From NCBI GenBank assembly GCA_020744425.1, contig JAGMUV010000012.1:1054001-1118000 (forward strand): DNA of 64,000 bases, read 5' to 3'. Every line of letters begins with the position of its first letter. The stretch's first letter is position 1. Made by a program: the position numbers and the translations under genes. Shown piece after piece: positions 23,166 through 34,199 of the stretch. The notes below the pieces were generated by a model, which worked only from the letters and a program-made list of their open reading frames with translations, was not told the origin of the DNA and ran no database searches. The DNA is from Dactylonectria macrodidyma (Eukaryota; Ascomycota; Sordariomycetes; Hypocreales; Nectriaceae).

Positions 23166-23506
23166 AGGCATGGCGTAAGCGGGAATAGTAGGATATGTGT
23201 TGCATCTAGCAGATGGAAGTGATCATATGTGTGAGAAGCTCTTGCTATTCTTCCTATCTAATGAGGGTCTTTGGGTCAGTCTTATAGACGAAGAGACTGA
23301 TGATGACCTCGGATAGCCGAGACGGTCCGGATGCTACGGGCTATTTGACTTTATCTAGCTATTCACCTGATCAGAGGAAAAGCTAGGCTTGTGATGAGGC
23401 TGATGACGAGGCCGGTGACGAGGCAAGTGGCTGTGGAACCTTATAATGAAAGACAGAAAGCTTGACTGCTGTCATAGCCGCAGGAATCTGATATCCCGAT
23501 ATGTGA

Positions 23507-24322
23507 CAATATGCTTGTGTGAAGAGTGAAAAAGAATAGGTAGAGAAAAGGGTGCCATGGCGGACCGATAGGGGGCCAAGGGGTCCGAACGGGAGAAATA
23601 AGCGTGTCCATCATCGAAGAAACTGGTCTTGAGAGCCCAAGAGAGGCACGAGGGAAGGGTCAATGCACCGTTGTAGCTCGTTCTATCACAGCAGCAGTTT
23701 CCTGGAGCTGGCAACTGCGCAAAGCGTGGCCCGTCAAAGATCAGGTCGCTCATTCGTAGTGTCACACGGATAGGGCCTATCCGAGCCGGAAAGAGGCTAT
23801 CCGAAGGATCAAACACATAGCAGTCTCAGCTCTGGCAGCCAGCACTCCGAACAACTCAATTTAACTCAATTTCAGGGTAAATTGAATTGAATTAAGGGCA
23901 TAATACGGTAAAATTGAGTTGGATTGAATTGTGTCAATCCGATTCAATTCTATTCAATCTGTAGGTAAGTCAGATAAACCCCTAAGCAAATATCCTGCTT
24001 CAAGAGCTCCGGTTTTCCAGCCAATACTTCAAAGCTCGAAATCGATGAGGAATCGCCAGATGAGGCTTACTAGGCACTGGATGTGATAACCTCGGCAGCC
24101 CCGGCGATAGTGGTGGCACAAATTGTGGCTCAAGGCGCCAACCGCCTCAAAGATGGCGCATGGGTTATGGCGCATGCGTGGCGGAAAAGAAGGGGCTAAT
24201 ACGAAGGCTGAGTTGGGTGGCGCGAGGATCTGTGGTGCAGCTCGCACGGATCGATTCGGGGCCCGAGTTTACGAAGGAGGGCGCGGAAGAAAGATCCTTT
24301 TCGTTCCTCAAAGGCATATGGC
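23507..24322. other. Spacer between the two Helitrons
   Basis: No gene. At 23855-23962 the DNA is a loose array of AATTGAATT and ATTCAAT motifs. The part at 24130-24320 is GC-richer, with no clear gene. Confidence 0.5.
23855..23962. repeat. AATTGAATT-rich low-complexity stretch
   Basis: Many overlapping copies of TTGAATT, AATTGAG and ATTCAAT on both strands, irregularly spaced. Confidence 0.6.
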
Positions 24323-26648
24323 CTAGGTATCGTAGCATCGGCCCTCATAGCCCCGTTTCGTCTTCGCGGCCAGGTTCTTGAGTCTCTGCATTGCATCTAC
24401 CATGGTCTGGTCTAGCCTGTTACCAATGAAATCCTAGGGCCGTATAGGGCTGAGAAGCTTGATGCCTCGAAGAGTCGTACACCTGGACAACTGCACATAG
24501 AGACTGGTAAAATCGCACTTGGAGGGCTCGCCATTGGTCATGCGATTTCCCCGCAACTCCAAGAGTACCTCGGCAAACGTTTTGGATTGGGATTTATAAT
24601 CGGTGAGAACAAAGGCCGGAACAACCGGCAGCCCCCGTCGGGTGCATTTCGTTGACAAGAACTTGAAGTGGGAATCGGTTGGATCGAGGGTGTGCGAGAT
24701 AGGGCGAACGAGTACCATCTCTGCTGGTAGGACGGGGACTGCCAAGCTCGCGGTGTCTCTCGACTGTAATAAGATGCCTAGTGGTGGGCCGAAGTGTATG
24801 GTGACATCGTCCGCAAGATGGTATTCTGGGCGTTTCGGATCGGGGATGATGTCTGCTGCAGTAAACTCCGCGCCATTGACAACCTTCAAGCCGGTGTATA
24901 TATTTTTGTTAACAACCACAGGCATCCCCTGAGCATAGAAGAAGAGGCCTGGGACCTTGCATTTGGAATCGTCCCCTTGCTCGATAGCTTGGGCGATCTC
25001 ATATTGAGACAGGCCGGCTCTTCGCCAGGTGTGGGCTGACACGAAGACGGAGATGTGCCTCTCATTAAAGCGCGCCCAGTCCACAACGGCTTCCATATTG
25101 AGGCTCCATCGGTTGCGGTTCAGAGGTGTTATAGCGCGCAAGCCGTTACTGAAGGTGATATCGGAGCGGTCAACCAGCTTTGTATTCAGTAGGGCCAGAT
25201 CTTGCCATGTCTGGGTGCCGTGCCGTACTCGATCCAGAAGAGCGCCTAGCTCAGGGTCGTCTCGTGCGCGGACCTGTTCTTCGAGAAGAACCACGGTCTT
25301 GAACATTAGCCACAGACTGAAGCCGCGATGGTGAGAAATGGTGGCTTGGCTCACGGATGCGAAGAGGGGATCCGCCATTCAGTCTACCAGGAGGCTCGTC
25401 TCCCGAACTGGGGCGAATTGATAAAAGTCCCCCATCAAAAGAACGACGGGAACACCGCCAAAGGGCTTATCTGGGCAATCGCGGAGCGATTGAAGACGGC
25501 AGCTGGCCTCGTACAGGGTAGCACCTCCAAGCATGCTAACTTCGTCGATCACGAGGACCAGCTTCTGCTTCCACGTCCACTTCTTTGCCTCCGAGAAAAG
25601 TGGGAGTTGTTTGTCGAGGGAGCGCCGGGTATCCAGTCCACAGGCAGAATGTAATGTCGTACCTCCGATCTGTGCAGCTGCACTACCTGATGTTCCCGTG
25701 ATCTGAAGAAGATGTGGTTGGCCTCTCGCCGAGAAGACCCATTTCAGGGCCGAGATGACCCTGGATTTTCCTGTACCGCCCGGCCCTCCGGTGTACTGGA
25801 GATGTTGACCCGCCGGGTCGGGGTCCGCTGAGTACCTGTCTAAAAACCTGCACACAAGTTGAAGAGCCATTGTCTGCAGAGAGTTGAGGGTATAATTCGA
25901 CGCGGCAAGGCGTCCTAATCCCGCAAAGCTTGTTGCCATATTAACGTCAACGAGCATCCGAGGACACTGTGCGACTGGGCCCTGACTTCGACGTGGTAGG
26001 GGAATCTCCGTATCGTAGTTGCGAGCAAGTATATCATCTATGTCGGCGTTAGGCGTGTGATGCGCGCTACCCTGGGGACCTGTCTCAATCTCATCCAGCA
26101 TCCGGAGATGGAGCATCTCCAGAGCCTTCGCAGCGGCTTGAACATTCTCTGCAGAAAGGGTCTGAAATTGGCATAGCGGAGCGTCCTGGGTACGGCGGAT
26201 TTGCTGATAAAAGCCCTCGGGACGCTGAATAAAAGGCCTATCCTCCGATGCCGAAGTCTCTTCACGCAGGTCGCGGACGAAATTCGCCAAGACTGGGGAG
26301 CCTCTCGTGGCATCAGAATCTCGGACGGCGTTGTGCAGAGTGTGTAGCAGAGCCGCAAAATTCTGGTGGTGCTCAGCGATGGTTGCGCGCTCTTCATCGT
26401 CGTCGCCCTCATCAAGAGGGAAGTCTACGTCGACTGTGTCGTCGCCTTCTGATCGGCTGGCCCAGAGCTTTGCGTCTTTCCGCGCGTCCTCGGCTGACTT
26501 GCTGAGAAGGGAGATGTTCGACACGTGAAAACGCAGCCTGCAACAGAGGGAAGCTTCATATCCGGACCATATGTCGGCGATATCCCCCTGCATGATGGAA
26601 AGAAAGCCTTCCCAAGGCACAAACAGGGCCAGATGGAGAACAGAGTTA

Positions 26649-26702
26649 CTGCACGGAATGTCAGAGTAGGCTCGGATTTGGCATTGTTGACTAAGAACGT
26701 AC
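26649..26702 (-). other. Probable 54-bp intron in Helitron copy 2
   Basis: Minus-strand donor GTACGT, acceptor GTGCAG. The length is divisible by three and has no stop, so it can also be read through. The 56-base equivalent in copy 1 cannot, which argues for splicing. Confidence 0.7.
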
Positions 26703-29700
26703 CGTCTGAAATACACCGGGTGCTCGTCCCGGTGATCGTCGCTGATGAATCCTTGAAAAATCGGCACTGCGTACTCGTGAGGTCGCCGGAGCTTCTGAAA
26801 CCAGCCATGGTGCTCTGGAGAGGGCCCCTCGAGAGATATGTGGTTTTCGTCCTCGTCCCGGCCGCGGCTACGGACCAGGGTAACCATGGACATGTAGTCA
26901 TAGAGGCACATATCTTTGAGGACACGGCCTCTGTAGGCGTAAGCATCCAAGCACAACAGGGTCCGGCCGCCCTCCCTGAGTTGTACCGTTTCTGGCGGCT
27001 CCTCCTCCTCCGCTTCTGCGCCGGCCTGGCGACGGAGGTGTTTCCATCTCCGGAATACCGCCCAATACAGTGCGGTCAGGTTTAGGAAGGACCAGTGCGG
27101 GACGTTAGTAAAGTCCGTCTGATAGCCGAGCATGTGGTAACATACCTCCACGGCGGAGAGCTGTCTCTCGGAAAATATCCGATTCGCCACCCTCATCAGA
27201 AACTGGCGACTCTGGTTCAGCACAGCAGGTCGCTGGGCGCCCTGGTCGCCTGTTGCGGATGCGTCATGCCTCGACGCGGCATCTTCGCGAAGCTGTCGGA
27301 AGACTTCGGCCGCGTGGGCGATTCGTCTCCACATGGGCGTGTCTAACTTCGTGGCATAGTTGGTGATGTAAAATACCATGGCCAGGCCCTTGGTCCTCGT
27401 CAGGATCATGGATACATCGTGGTTGTGGCGGAGGCCGACCGCCATCGCTTTGTTATACCGGTTGACGAGTGGGTGGTTGCGACGGATGGTGAGCAGGTCG
27501 TCATCGCTCAGCCCCGTCGCATCAACGATCTTCCAGGGCGCTTTGAACCGGCAAGCCGTTCGCCTATACTTGTCTGCGTCATGATTTGCGAGGCCCTTTA
27601 GAGAATACTTGATGCAAGTATAGGTGTGGGAATGGACCTGGCAGCAGTACGCGATGAAGTTGGACTCGGCGTCAAAGGCCGCAGTGAGAGCCTCGGTGTC
27701 GTTCATCATCTCCTCGACGGGGTGGATCGGCTTCCGCTCCTGGCGGAGAGCCTTTCCAGCGTCCTCATCTAAGCATTCGTGAAAGACCGAGTCCATGTAG
27801 CGCACCACTCGGGCACGGTACTCTTCTTCTTGAGGGTCGGCGATGTCGTCGACAAGCGACGGCAGCTCCATGTTGCCGTGTAACCACAGGAGTCCGTGCA
27901 AGTGCAGACTGCCACGATCGTTCGTCTCTACCGTTGCATAGTAATGGCTGACCTTCCCAAAGACCGATTGTTGGTCTGTTCTGACGTACTTTTCGAAGAA
28001 CAGAGAAATTTCTCTGTGGAAGAAGATGGCCGAGCTGACCGGATCCATGGTACTGAGGGCGATCCTGTCGTATCTTCCCCGGAGATCCGCTAAAAGCTCC
28101 TTCGCCGTGTGATAATCGTGGAGCCTGTGGATGGAGAGCCTCATCTTGACCGGGTTGTTGATGTCGTTGGGGTTGATGGTGATCCAAATCGCGGGCGTAC
28201 CGGCCCAGATGTTAATTGCTTGTATCCTTCTGCGCATGAGCAGCCGCGTTTCGTTGGAGAGCGGCTGTGCATGGCCAAAGATGGACAACTCACGGAGCAA
28301 GAACGTCACGTCTGCGTCCGTCGTCGTTCTTGTTTCTCGCATCTCGTCCTCGGCTCTTTTCAGCCGGTCCCCCGTCAGTGTTGCGTAAACCCGTTCAACC
28401 CTCTCGAAAGAGCCCTTTGTCGTGCGGACCATGCTGATGCGGCGGTTAGATGAGCGGAGAAGGATGTTGAAGACCAGAAAACAAAAGACGGGATGGGTGG
28501 CAAACCGCCCTCCATGCCGCTGCAGCACGTATCTGGCCCAGTAGCTGAGCGAGTGGTTTGGATGGCGCTCGGCGGCCTCCGGAGCTTGCTGTTGCTCGCG
28601 GTCCGACACGTGCAGCGCCTTTGGGCCACCTCTTCCCCAAGGGAAAAGCTTGGGGAAGGTGCGTGGGAAGAAGTCCTCGTGCAGGCTGTCCGCAAAGTCC
28701 GCACCTCGTTCCACCAGGATGAACGGCTGCCCTCCGGTTCCTTGGACGTGCATGGCGCAGGGCTCAGCCTCATCGGCACCTCGAGTCCGAGTCGTCTGGA
28801 TAGCATCGGCTAGGAATGAAAGCTTATCGGCCTCTTCGAAAGCCGCCGGCCCATCAAGGGGAAACATTCCGGACGACGTCGTCTCAAGAATAACATCACC
28901 ATCGCCGTCAGCATCCTCCGGTCCTGGAATGGAGGCACGAGGATCCCCGGGCAAGGGAAGGTCCTGTTCGTTCGGCAGAGTGCCCTCGCGAAGGCTGGAG
29001 TCATCGCTGGAGTGAGCTTGCGCCGACGCAACAATCTCTTCAATGGTCGTAAGCCGGTTCTCTTCTAAACCTCGATCGGTATCTGGGACTATGTGGTCTG
29101 TCTGCGTCTTCTCGGTAACGGACGGCTCTTCCCGCTGCATGCTATCCATGATGAGGATAGGTACATCCGAGCCGTCTGCATACCGCCAGCCATCTATCTC
29201 GTCATAGTCGATCGTGATGTGTTCATAAAGCGGATTGTTTTCCTGGAGCCACGAAAGCGCAGCCCGGACACGGGACTTACGCACTTGGAGAAGATGGCCC
29301 ACGTCTGCAGCGCCAGGCTTGCTAGAGCCACTCCAAGAGATGTGGATGTTCTCGATGGTCACTAGAAGAGGGTGAGGGAGGACTGTGGCAACGAGGTCCT
29401 CGACCTTGTTCGGAAAGACGACGATATGGCCCTTTACATGCTTCCGGTAGCTGAGCCCCGACGGGGTCTTGTTGTCAACGGTAAACTTTGTGATGTAGCC
29501 GAAGGAGGCCTGCAAAGCAATCAGCCTCTCCTCAACGGGAGACAGGCTGTCGAGCTCTTCAGGATAGCGATGCTCGCATCCGATATACATGTTGTTGACC
29601 GCACAGGTCTTCGGCAGTTTCCCCTTTTTCAAAGCAGCATAGCATTCGTGGCAAACCATGGCCTCAGCGTCGTCGCCAGCAGGGAAACAGTCCCTGCACT

Positions 29701-30234
29701 CCTGGAGCGCTACGGTGGCCTGTAGCAAGGAGGGCGTCAAGTGCCTCCTCCATCGGATCTTTATGAGCTCGGAAGGAGGCTGCTTCCTATAGCAGAAATT
29801 GCAGTGCGAGATCGGTAGCGTCCTTTCATCTGTGAATGCCTGGTGGAAGGATTGTGCAGTCTCTACCTGGAGGGCAAGTGGGACCTCTTTGCACCAAGAT
29901 CTCGCTACCGATTCCCTCTCCTTGTCGCGGAAACGAGATTCATAGTATCGCAGAATGGTCTCGAGGGACTCTCCTTGGAGCAGGGCGGTTTCCTGCGACG
30001 GCCTCGGTCTTTTCCGGGGGCGGTCTGGCCTCGTGGGCGGCGGAGTCAGAAGTCCTTCCGGTTGTGGTTCCCGAAGGCGCTTTCGGGGAGGCGGGGTCTG
30101 CGGGGTCTGCGGGATTGCTTGGGGAATCGGGATTTGTGGAGATGTGGAGATCCGCCCGGGGGTCGCCGGTGGTTGTGTCCGGCGCACCTCTTCCGCTCCT
30201 CGACGGTCGAACTCACCGGTCTCCTCTTGTGATC

Positions 30235-30880
30235 GTAGTCTTGCGGCTCTTTCCCGGAAACGCTCTTCCGCGTGTTGTTGCGTAATAGCCGCCATTGTGC
30301 GCCGGAGTTCATCTTCCGGCACCGTGACGGTATTACGCCGGGCCACTGCCTGCGCCCGGCGGCCCCGTTCTTCAGCACGCTGGCGTTTGATATCATCCCA
30401 TGCACGACCAACCTCGTCAGGCCGAACTCTTATCGGCTCCTTCCGGGGCTGGGCGGGTTTCTGAGATGCTAGTTGGCTGGCGAGAGTGGAGCGGGACGAT
30501 TCTTGTCTTCCACGGGCCTGTGTTTCGGCGTGTTGTCGGTCCAGATCGTCCAATCTTTGGCGGATCTCGTCAAGCGGGACTCTCACCGGCTCCTCTCGGG
30601 GCTTGGCCTCGGTCTGTTGAGATTCTCCTTGTCTTCGTAGGGTGCGTCCTTTGGCGTGTCGGCGGTCCAGGTCTTCCAACGTACGTCGGACCTCGTCAAG
30701 CGGAACTCTGACCGGCTCTTGGCGGGGCTGATGGGTGCTCTGGTATGCCAGGGAGCTTGGAAGAATCGAGTGAGGTGGTCCTGACCTTCCTCCGGCTCCG
30801 TTTCCAGTGCGTCGGCCATCGAGATCTTCCAGCGTGCGGCGGATTTCATCGATCGGGACCCTGACCGGCTTTTCGCGGGG
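30235..30880 (-). repeat. Five coding tandem repeats at the Helitron copy 2 N-terminus
   Basis: Units with the pattern VRVPLDEIRRTLEDLDRRHA plus linker. The first three are close to the copy 1 consensus; the last two are diverged (VRPDEVGRAWDDIKRQ and VPEDELRRTMAAITQQ). Confidence 0.85.
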
Positions 30881-31029
30881 CATCGTACAAGCTGTCTCGT
30901 CGTAAACATGTGCACTCAAAGCGGGAAGCTGAGGGGCAAACAAATGTGGCCATGCTCGGTATGAAAAGGAGCTGGACGAGGGCCCAGAGAAGATGTTGAC
31001 ACAGGCGACGTCGCTGGTGGCGCGGAATC

Positions 31030-31080
31030 TCGGCCTGTTTCAGACCACATCATCGCGGGGACGGCGACGGTCGCAAGGCA
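31030..31080 (+). repeat. Direct repeat, inner copy, at Helitron copy 2
   Basis: The segment around CTGTTTCAGACCACATCATC and the following GGGGACGGCG matches 31582-31632, which lies just outside the inferred 5' end. Confidence 0.75.
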
Positions 31081-31581
31081 ACGTCGGAACCCCGGCCACC
31101 CTGTTTGTGATGAGCCAGATGAGAAGAGTGAGGGACGCAGGTCAATAGCAGTAGAATAGAAGGTTGGGGGTGGTGATGTTATCAGATTAATCTCTGAGCC
31201 CTATAACTCTAGTTGTTGCTTGCCCCATTTACACCCTCTCTGGCTGTTGCATCTAGGAGATGGAAGTGATCATGTGTGTGAGAAGCTCTTGCTATTCTTC
31301 CTATCTAATGAGGGTCTTTGGGTCAGTCTTATAGACGAAGAGACTGATGATGACCTCGGACAGCCAAGGCGGTCCGGATGCTACGGACTATTTGACTTTA
31401 TCTAGCTATCCTCCTGATCATAGGAAAAGCTAGGCTTGTGACGAAGCTGATGACGAGGCCAGTGACGAGGAAAGTGGCTGTGGAACCTTATGATGAAGGG
31501 CAGAAAGCTTGACTGTTATAGCTGCAAAATCTGATATCCCGATATATGACACTGGCGCCAGGCCGACGCCAGAACCCAGGC

Positions 31582-31632
31582 CGCCCTGTTTCAGACCACA
31601 TCATCACGGGGACGGCGGCAGTCTCATGGCGA
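31582..31632 (+). repeat. Direct repeat, outer copy, beside Helitron copy 2
   Basis: Matches 31030-31080 with few differences. Confidence 0.75.
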
Positions 31633-32666
31633 CGCCTAGAACCATCCTAGAACCATGGTAGCCTCTTCGTCATCCAAGGCTAGGCTAGGAGCAGACACTA
31701 CGTCAGCCGTGGCTCCTCAGATGTGGTTCGTTTCACGAAGGTGGCTCAGAAAGGGTGGCGCATCAAAAGGGGCTTAGAAGGCTCAGATCGTCGAGCGAAC
31801 CGGGCGTTGAGGGGTCTGAAGGCGCGGAAGGAAGAACCTTCGTCACTAACGTTCCTCAGGCAAAGGCATTGAGCGACATGGTACTGCAAGCAATGCGCGA
31901 AATAACGACTAGACTAGTCGAGGCCAACACCTCATGGAACCCAATCAGTCGCCATGAAGAACGGCACAAAACACCCCACTAGAATTTGACGGCAAAGAAC
32001 GAATCAAGCTCCCCAGTTACGAAACGGATCTCATCCTCGGCCTCCTCCATCAGGAATGAATACACGCCGGAGACTGGAAGCTCTTGCATGAACTCGACGA
32101 ATACTACGTCGTTGTTGTTCTGATGCCACTGTTGTAGTTGGTCGCTGAAGACTGCCACTGATTGTCGCCGGTCGGCCCAGACAAACATTTCCGTAGGCAG
32201 TCCATACTAAATTTGTCAGTGACAGAGTTGGAAGAGTGGCAACAAAAGTTTAAAAGCCCGATAAAATGACTCAGGGTATCAGGGATGACAATGATGATAA
32301 TGATCATGGCGTTAACCCGTGTCTTACTGCGTGTGGGGAGGATGCGGAACTTCCCAGTAGTGTACCTCATGCTCACGACTAGCGGCGTCAGCGGCACGTT
32401 GCTAAGCTGGAAAATCATCCACTTATTTTCAGCTCCCGCAACTGAACTTTCAGGCTGCTTCCTCACTTTTGTCACCTGCTGGGGTCACTTCGTAGCCCTG
32501 TCCCCGTTTTGAGCTTCTGTACCAACCTTCACCTCATTGTACAACATTGATGGTTATTCTCCTCTTAAAATGACGAGATAACGTGAATGGGAAGGCGTGA
32601 ACACATCCATTTTCAGCAAGCCCACACCAGAGTTCCCACATTCTTCGACACCTTACTGGTTTGACA
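31633..32666. other. Gene-poor flank
   Basis: Some short open frames but none convincing. A plus frame near 31755-31979 and a minus frame near 31979-32188 (acidic, with VFVEFMQELPVSGVYSFLMEEAEDE) might be pieces of lost genes. The last 150 bases are probably the promoter of the membrane-protein gene. Confidence 0.4.
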
Positions 32667-33618
32667 ATGTCCGTGGGATCCTTGACTACGACCTTTACGC
32701 CTGCGGCAAGCTGCGTCTCCTCCCTGACCGACATATATGCAGATGAATATGGTGCCATGTATGGTGGCCCCCTAACAACAGATGGCTGTTTCCCAGCCCA
32801 TTACGCCTATGCACTCACAAACTACTACTCACCCGGGATCTGTCCCGATGGCTACACAACTGCCTGCTCCAGCACCACACCTGTAGGAGAGGGAAGCGCG
32901 GTTGAGACCGTTGTTACATGCTGCCCAAGGTCAGTCTTGCCGGTCCGGCGTTGCTCAACTAACACGGTGCCAGTAACTTCGACTGCAATCCCAAAATCGT
33001 TAATGGATGGGAGAGCACCATGGGGTGCTCGTCTGCATGGGCAGACGGTATCTCATTTCCCACAGTTACCATAGTGACGACTTCTGGAACTGATCTCGTT
33101 CCGGATTCTACTACGTCGATGGACCAACCGTTCGGAGCATTGAATGTATTTAGTGTGCAAATCAGGTTCCGGGATGGTGACTTTCACAGCGGACATGAGG
33201 TACGCAATCACTGATACAATGGTTTGTAAAAGTTCAGTGCTGATCGTCAACTGCCCAGCCGACTAATACGGATACTGCCTCCACTACAGCATCGACGTCG
33301 CCAGCAGACAATAAGTCTCACTCGGTAGGCCTGAGTGCCGGCGAAGTGGCAGGGATCGGTATTGGTTCTGCGATTGGGGTCTTGGGGCTTGCGGCTTCGG
33401 CTTATTGCATCTTTCTCCTGGGTAAGCGTCAAGCGCGATGGCAATTTGCTCACACGGACCAGGCTGTCGAGGAGACAAGGCAACATCCGCAGGAGGTCTC
33501 GGAACATGTACCTAATGAACTTCCTACGACAAGCCCTCAAGTCCCAGAATTACCCCCAGGCCGTATCATGGCAGAGATGCCAGAGCAACATGATTTCGGA
33601 TTGCAGGCTAGATTGTAG
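32667..33618 (+). CDS. Single-pass membrane protein, 282 aa, function unknown
   Basis: Exons 32667-32929, 32974-33199, 33259-33618 (849 bases; GT-AG introns of 44 and 59 bases). The N-terminus MSVGSLTTTFTPAASC is the characteristic start of a large family of fungal surface proteins with no known function. These have a Cys-rich extracellular part (CFPAHYAYAL, YYSPGICPDGYTTACSS, CC), a Ser/Thr-rich linker, one membrane helix (about residues 191-217, GEVAGIGIGSAIGVLGLAA) and a cytoplasmic tail. Here the tail is Pro/Glu-rich, about 65 residues. Exact start and both introns follow from frame and family pattern. The likely place is the plasma membrane with the N-terminal part outside. A sensor-like role is sometimes suggested for such architecture but cannot be shown here. 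Confidence 0.8.
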
Positions 33619-34061
33619 AGCTATGTCCGGAGCGATTGTTTGCTTCTTATTACCTTGTTCCGGTTTGTGTGTTCGCCATTTATGGACATCTGGAGTACGC
33701 AAAGTTGTTGCTCGGGGGAGTTAGTATTTAGTTGATTTATCTTATATGTACTTATAACCTCCCGTCTTCTGGGCCAGACAGATCAACTAAAAATTCCATC
33801 CCTTAGCAACTACGCGACGTGGGATTGCATAACTTCAGAACAAGCAACAAAGACATGCAATTTGTAGAGTTCGATGCTTCACCTAGCCAGATCATACTCC
33901 CTCAGGTTATGGTCTTCATAAACACAGTTATAATGCCTAACGCATAAAAGTCCTCAACTGTATGAAATAGTTAGTAGTGTTGTCTCCAGGGTTAAAACCC
34001 ACTTCACTCAATCCACTATCTGCTTAAGTGGATTAGGTAAATCATAGTCCACTAAATATCT
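33619..34061. other. 3' flank of the membrane-protein gene
   Basis: No gene seen; AT-rich. Confidence 0.5.
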
Positions 34062-34123
34062 TAGAGAGTGATTATGAAGCTGCCACTCTCGCGTAATTTG
34101 CAACCCAATTTGTGGCTGAACCC
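34062..34123 (+). repeat. Left arm of a 13.6-kb-spaced inverted repeat
   Basis: About 60 bases (AGAGAGTGATTAT...CTGCCACTCTCGCGTAATTT...) found inverted at 47687-47741 with few mismatches. It may be the terminal repeat of a large DNA transposon that encloses all the nested elements between. No matching target duplication was seen outside the arms. Confidence 0.75.
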
Positions 34124-34199
34124 AACCTTTGGTCCGGTTCTGCAGCTCACACCAAATTTACTATGAGAGCTTGAGAGTGCACATAATCAACCTGTTCTT

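Larger units (their letters stand above)
16337..23171 (-). pseudogene. Helitron Rep-helicase gene, copy 1, one frameshift
   Basis: Starts with MPRPEPV at 23171. Order of domains: eight tandem repeats of about 30-45 residues (to about 22185), a basic region, Cys-pair motifs (CTFC, CKKC, CLEC near 21700-21840), a conserved block CEHRYPRELDGLSPVEERL (DUF6570-like), the Helitron Rep region with HUH motif LHLHGLLW near 19925, then a PIF1-type helicase with Walker A GGPGGTGKSRI near 17795 and Walker B LVIDEVSMLGG near 17555. An apparent 8-base insertion near 21931-21945, relative to copy 2, breaks the frame after SRSW. The other frame change, near 18.7 kb, is best explained by an intron at 18681-18736. 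Otherwise the frame is open to the TAG at 16337. The gene product would nick, unwind and re-join the element during transposition. Confidence 0.85.
16337..23506 (-). mobile_element. Helitron copy 1
   Basis: Rolling-circle transposon on the minus strand. The 5' end is placed at 23506 because similarity to the second Helitron's upstream region stops there; read on the minus strand, both copies begin TCA(C/T)ATATCGGGATATCAGA. Starting with TC is usual for Helitrons. The base before it is G in both copies, so the classical A/T insertion site is not obvious. No CTRR-type 3' end with hairpin was found. Similarity to copy 2 ends within the last codons of the helicase, suggesting a 3' truncation near 16365-16375. 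Confidence 0.8.
24323..30883 (-). pseudogene. Helitron Rep-helicase gene, copy 2, two nonsense codons
   Basis: The frame runs from the MPREKPV start at 30883 (matching copy 1's start; an in-frame ATG 20 codons earlier is less likely) to TAG at 24323-24325. It has 2187 codons, or 2169 if the 54-base intron at 26649-26702 is removed. Domains: five tandem repeats, Cys pairs (CNFC, CRDC, CHEC near 29650-29800), the CEHRYPEELDSLSP block, Rep HUH motif LHLHGLLW near 27900, PIF1 Walker A GGPGGTGKSRV near 25785 and Walker B LVIDEVSMLGG near 25545. Only two defects are seen: TGA at 25379-25381, where copy 1 has CGA, and TAG at 24434-24436, where copy 1 has a Gln codon. Both are C-to-T changes. Confidence 0.87.
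24323..31549 (-). mobile_element. Helitron copy 2
   Basis: Same orientation as copy 1 and about 7.2 kb. The 5' end is placed at 31549, where the roughly 310-base region shared with copy 1 (23199-23506 and 31242-31549) stops. Copy 2 has about 300 extra bases between this shared region and the gene start. The 3' end could not be fixed; 24323 is only the end of the coding frame. Proteins of the two copies are clearly homologous along their length but differ at many positions, so these are not recent tandem duplicates. Confidence 0.8.

Noticed and set aside
31755..32188. Small genes in the Helitron flank
   Set aside because: Short frames without motif, start context or neighbour support; kept only as possible fragments.
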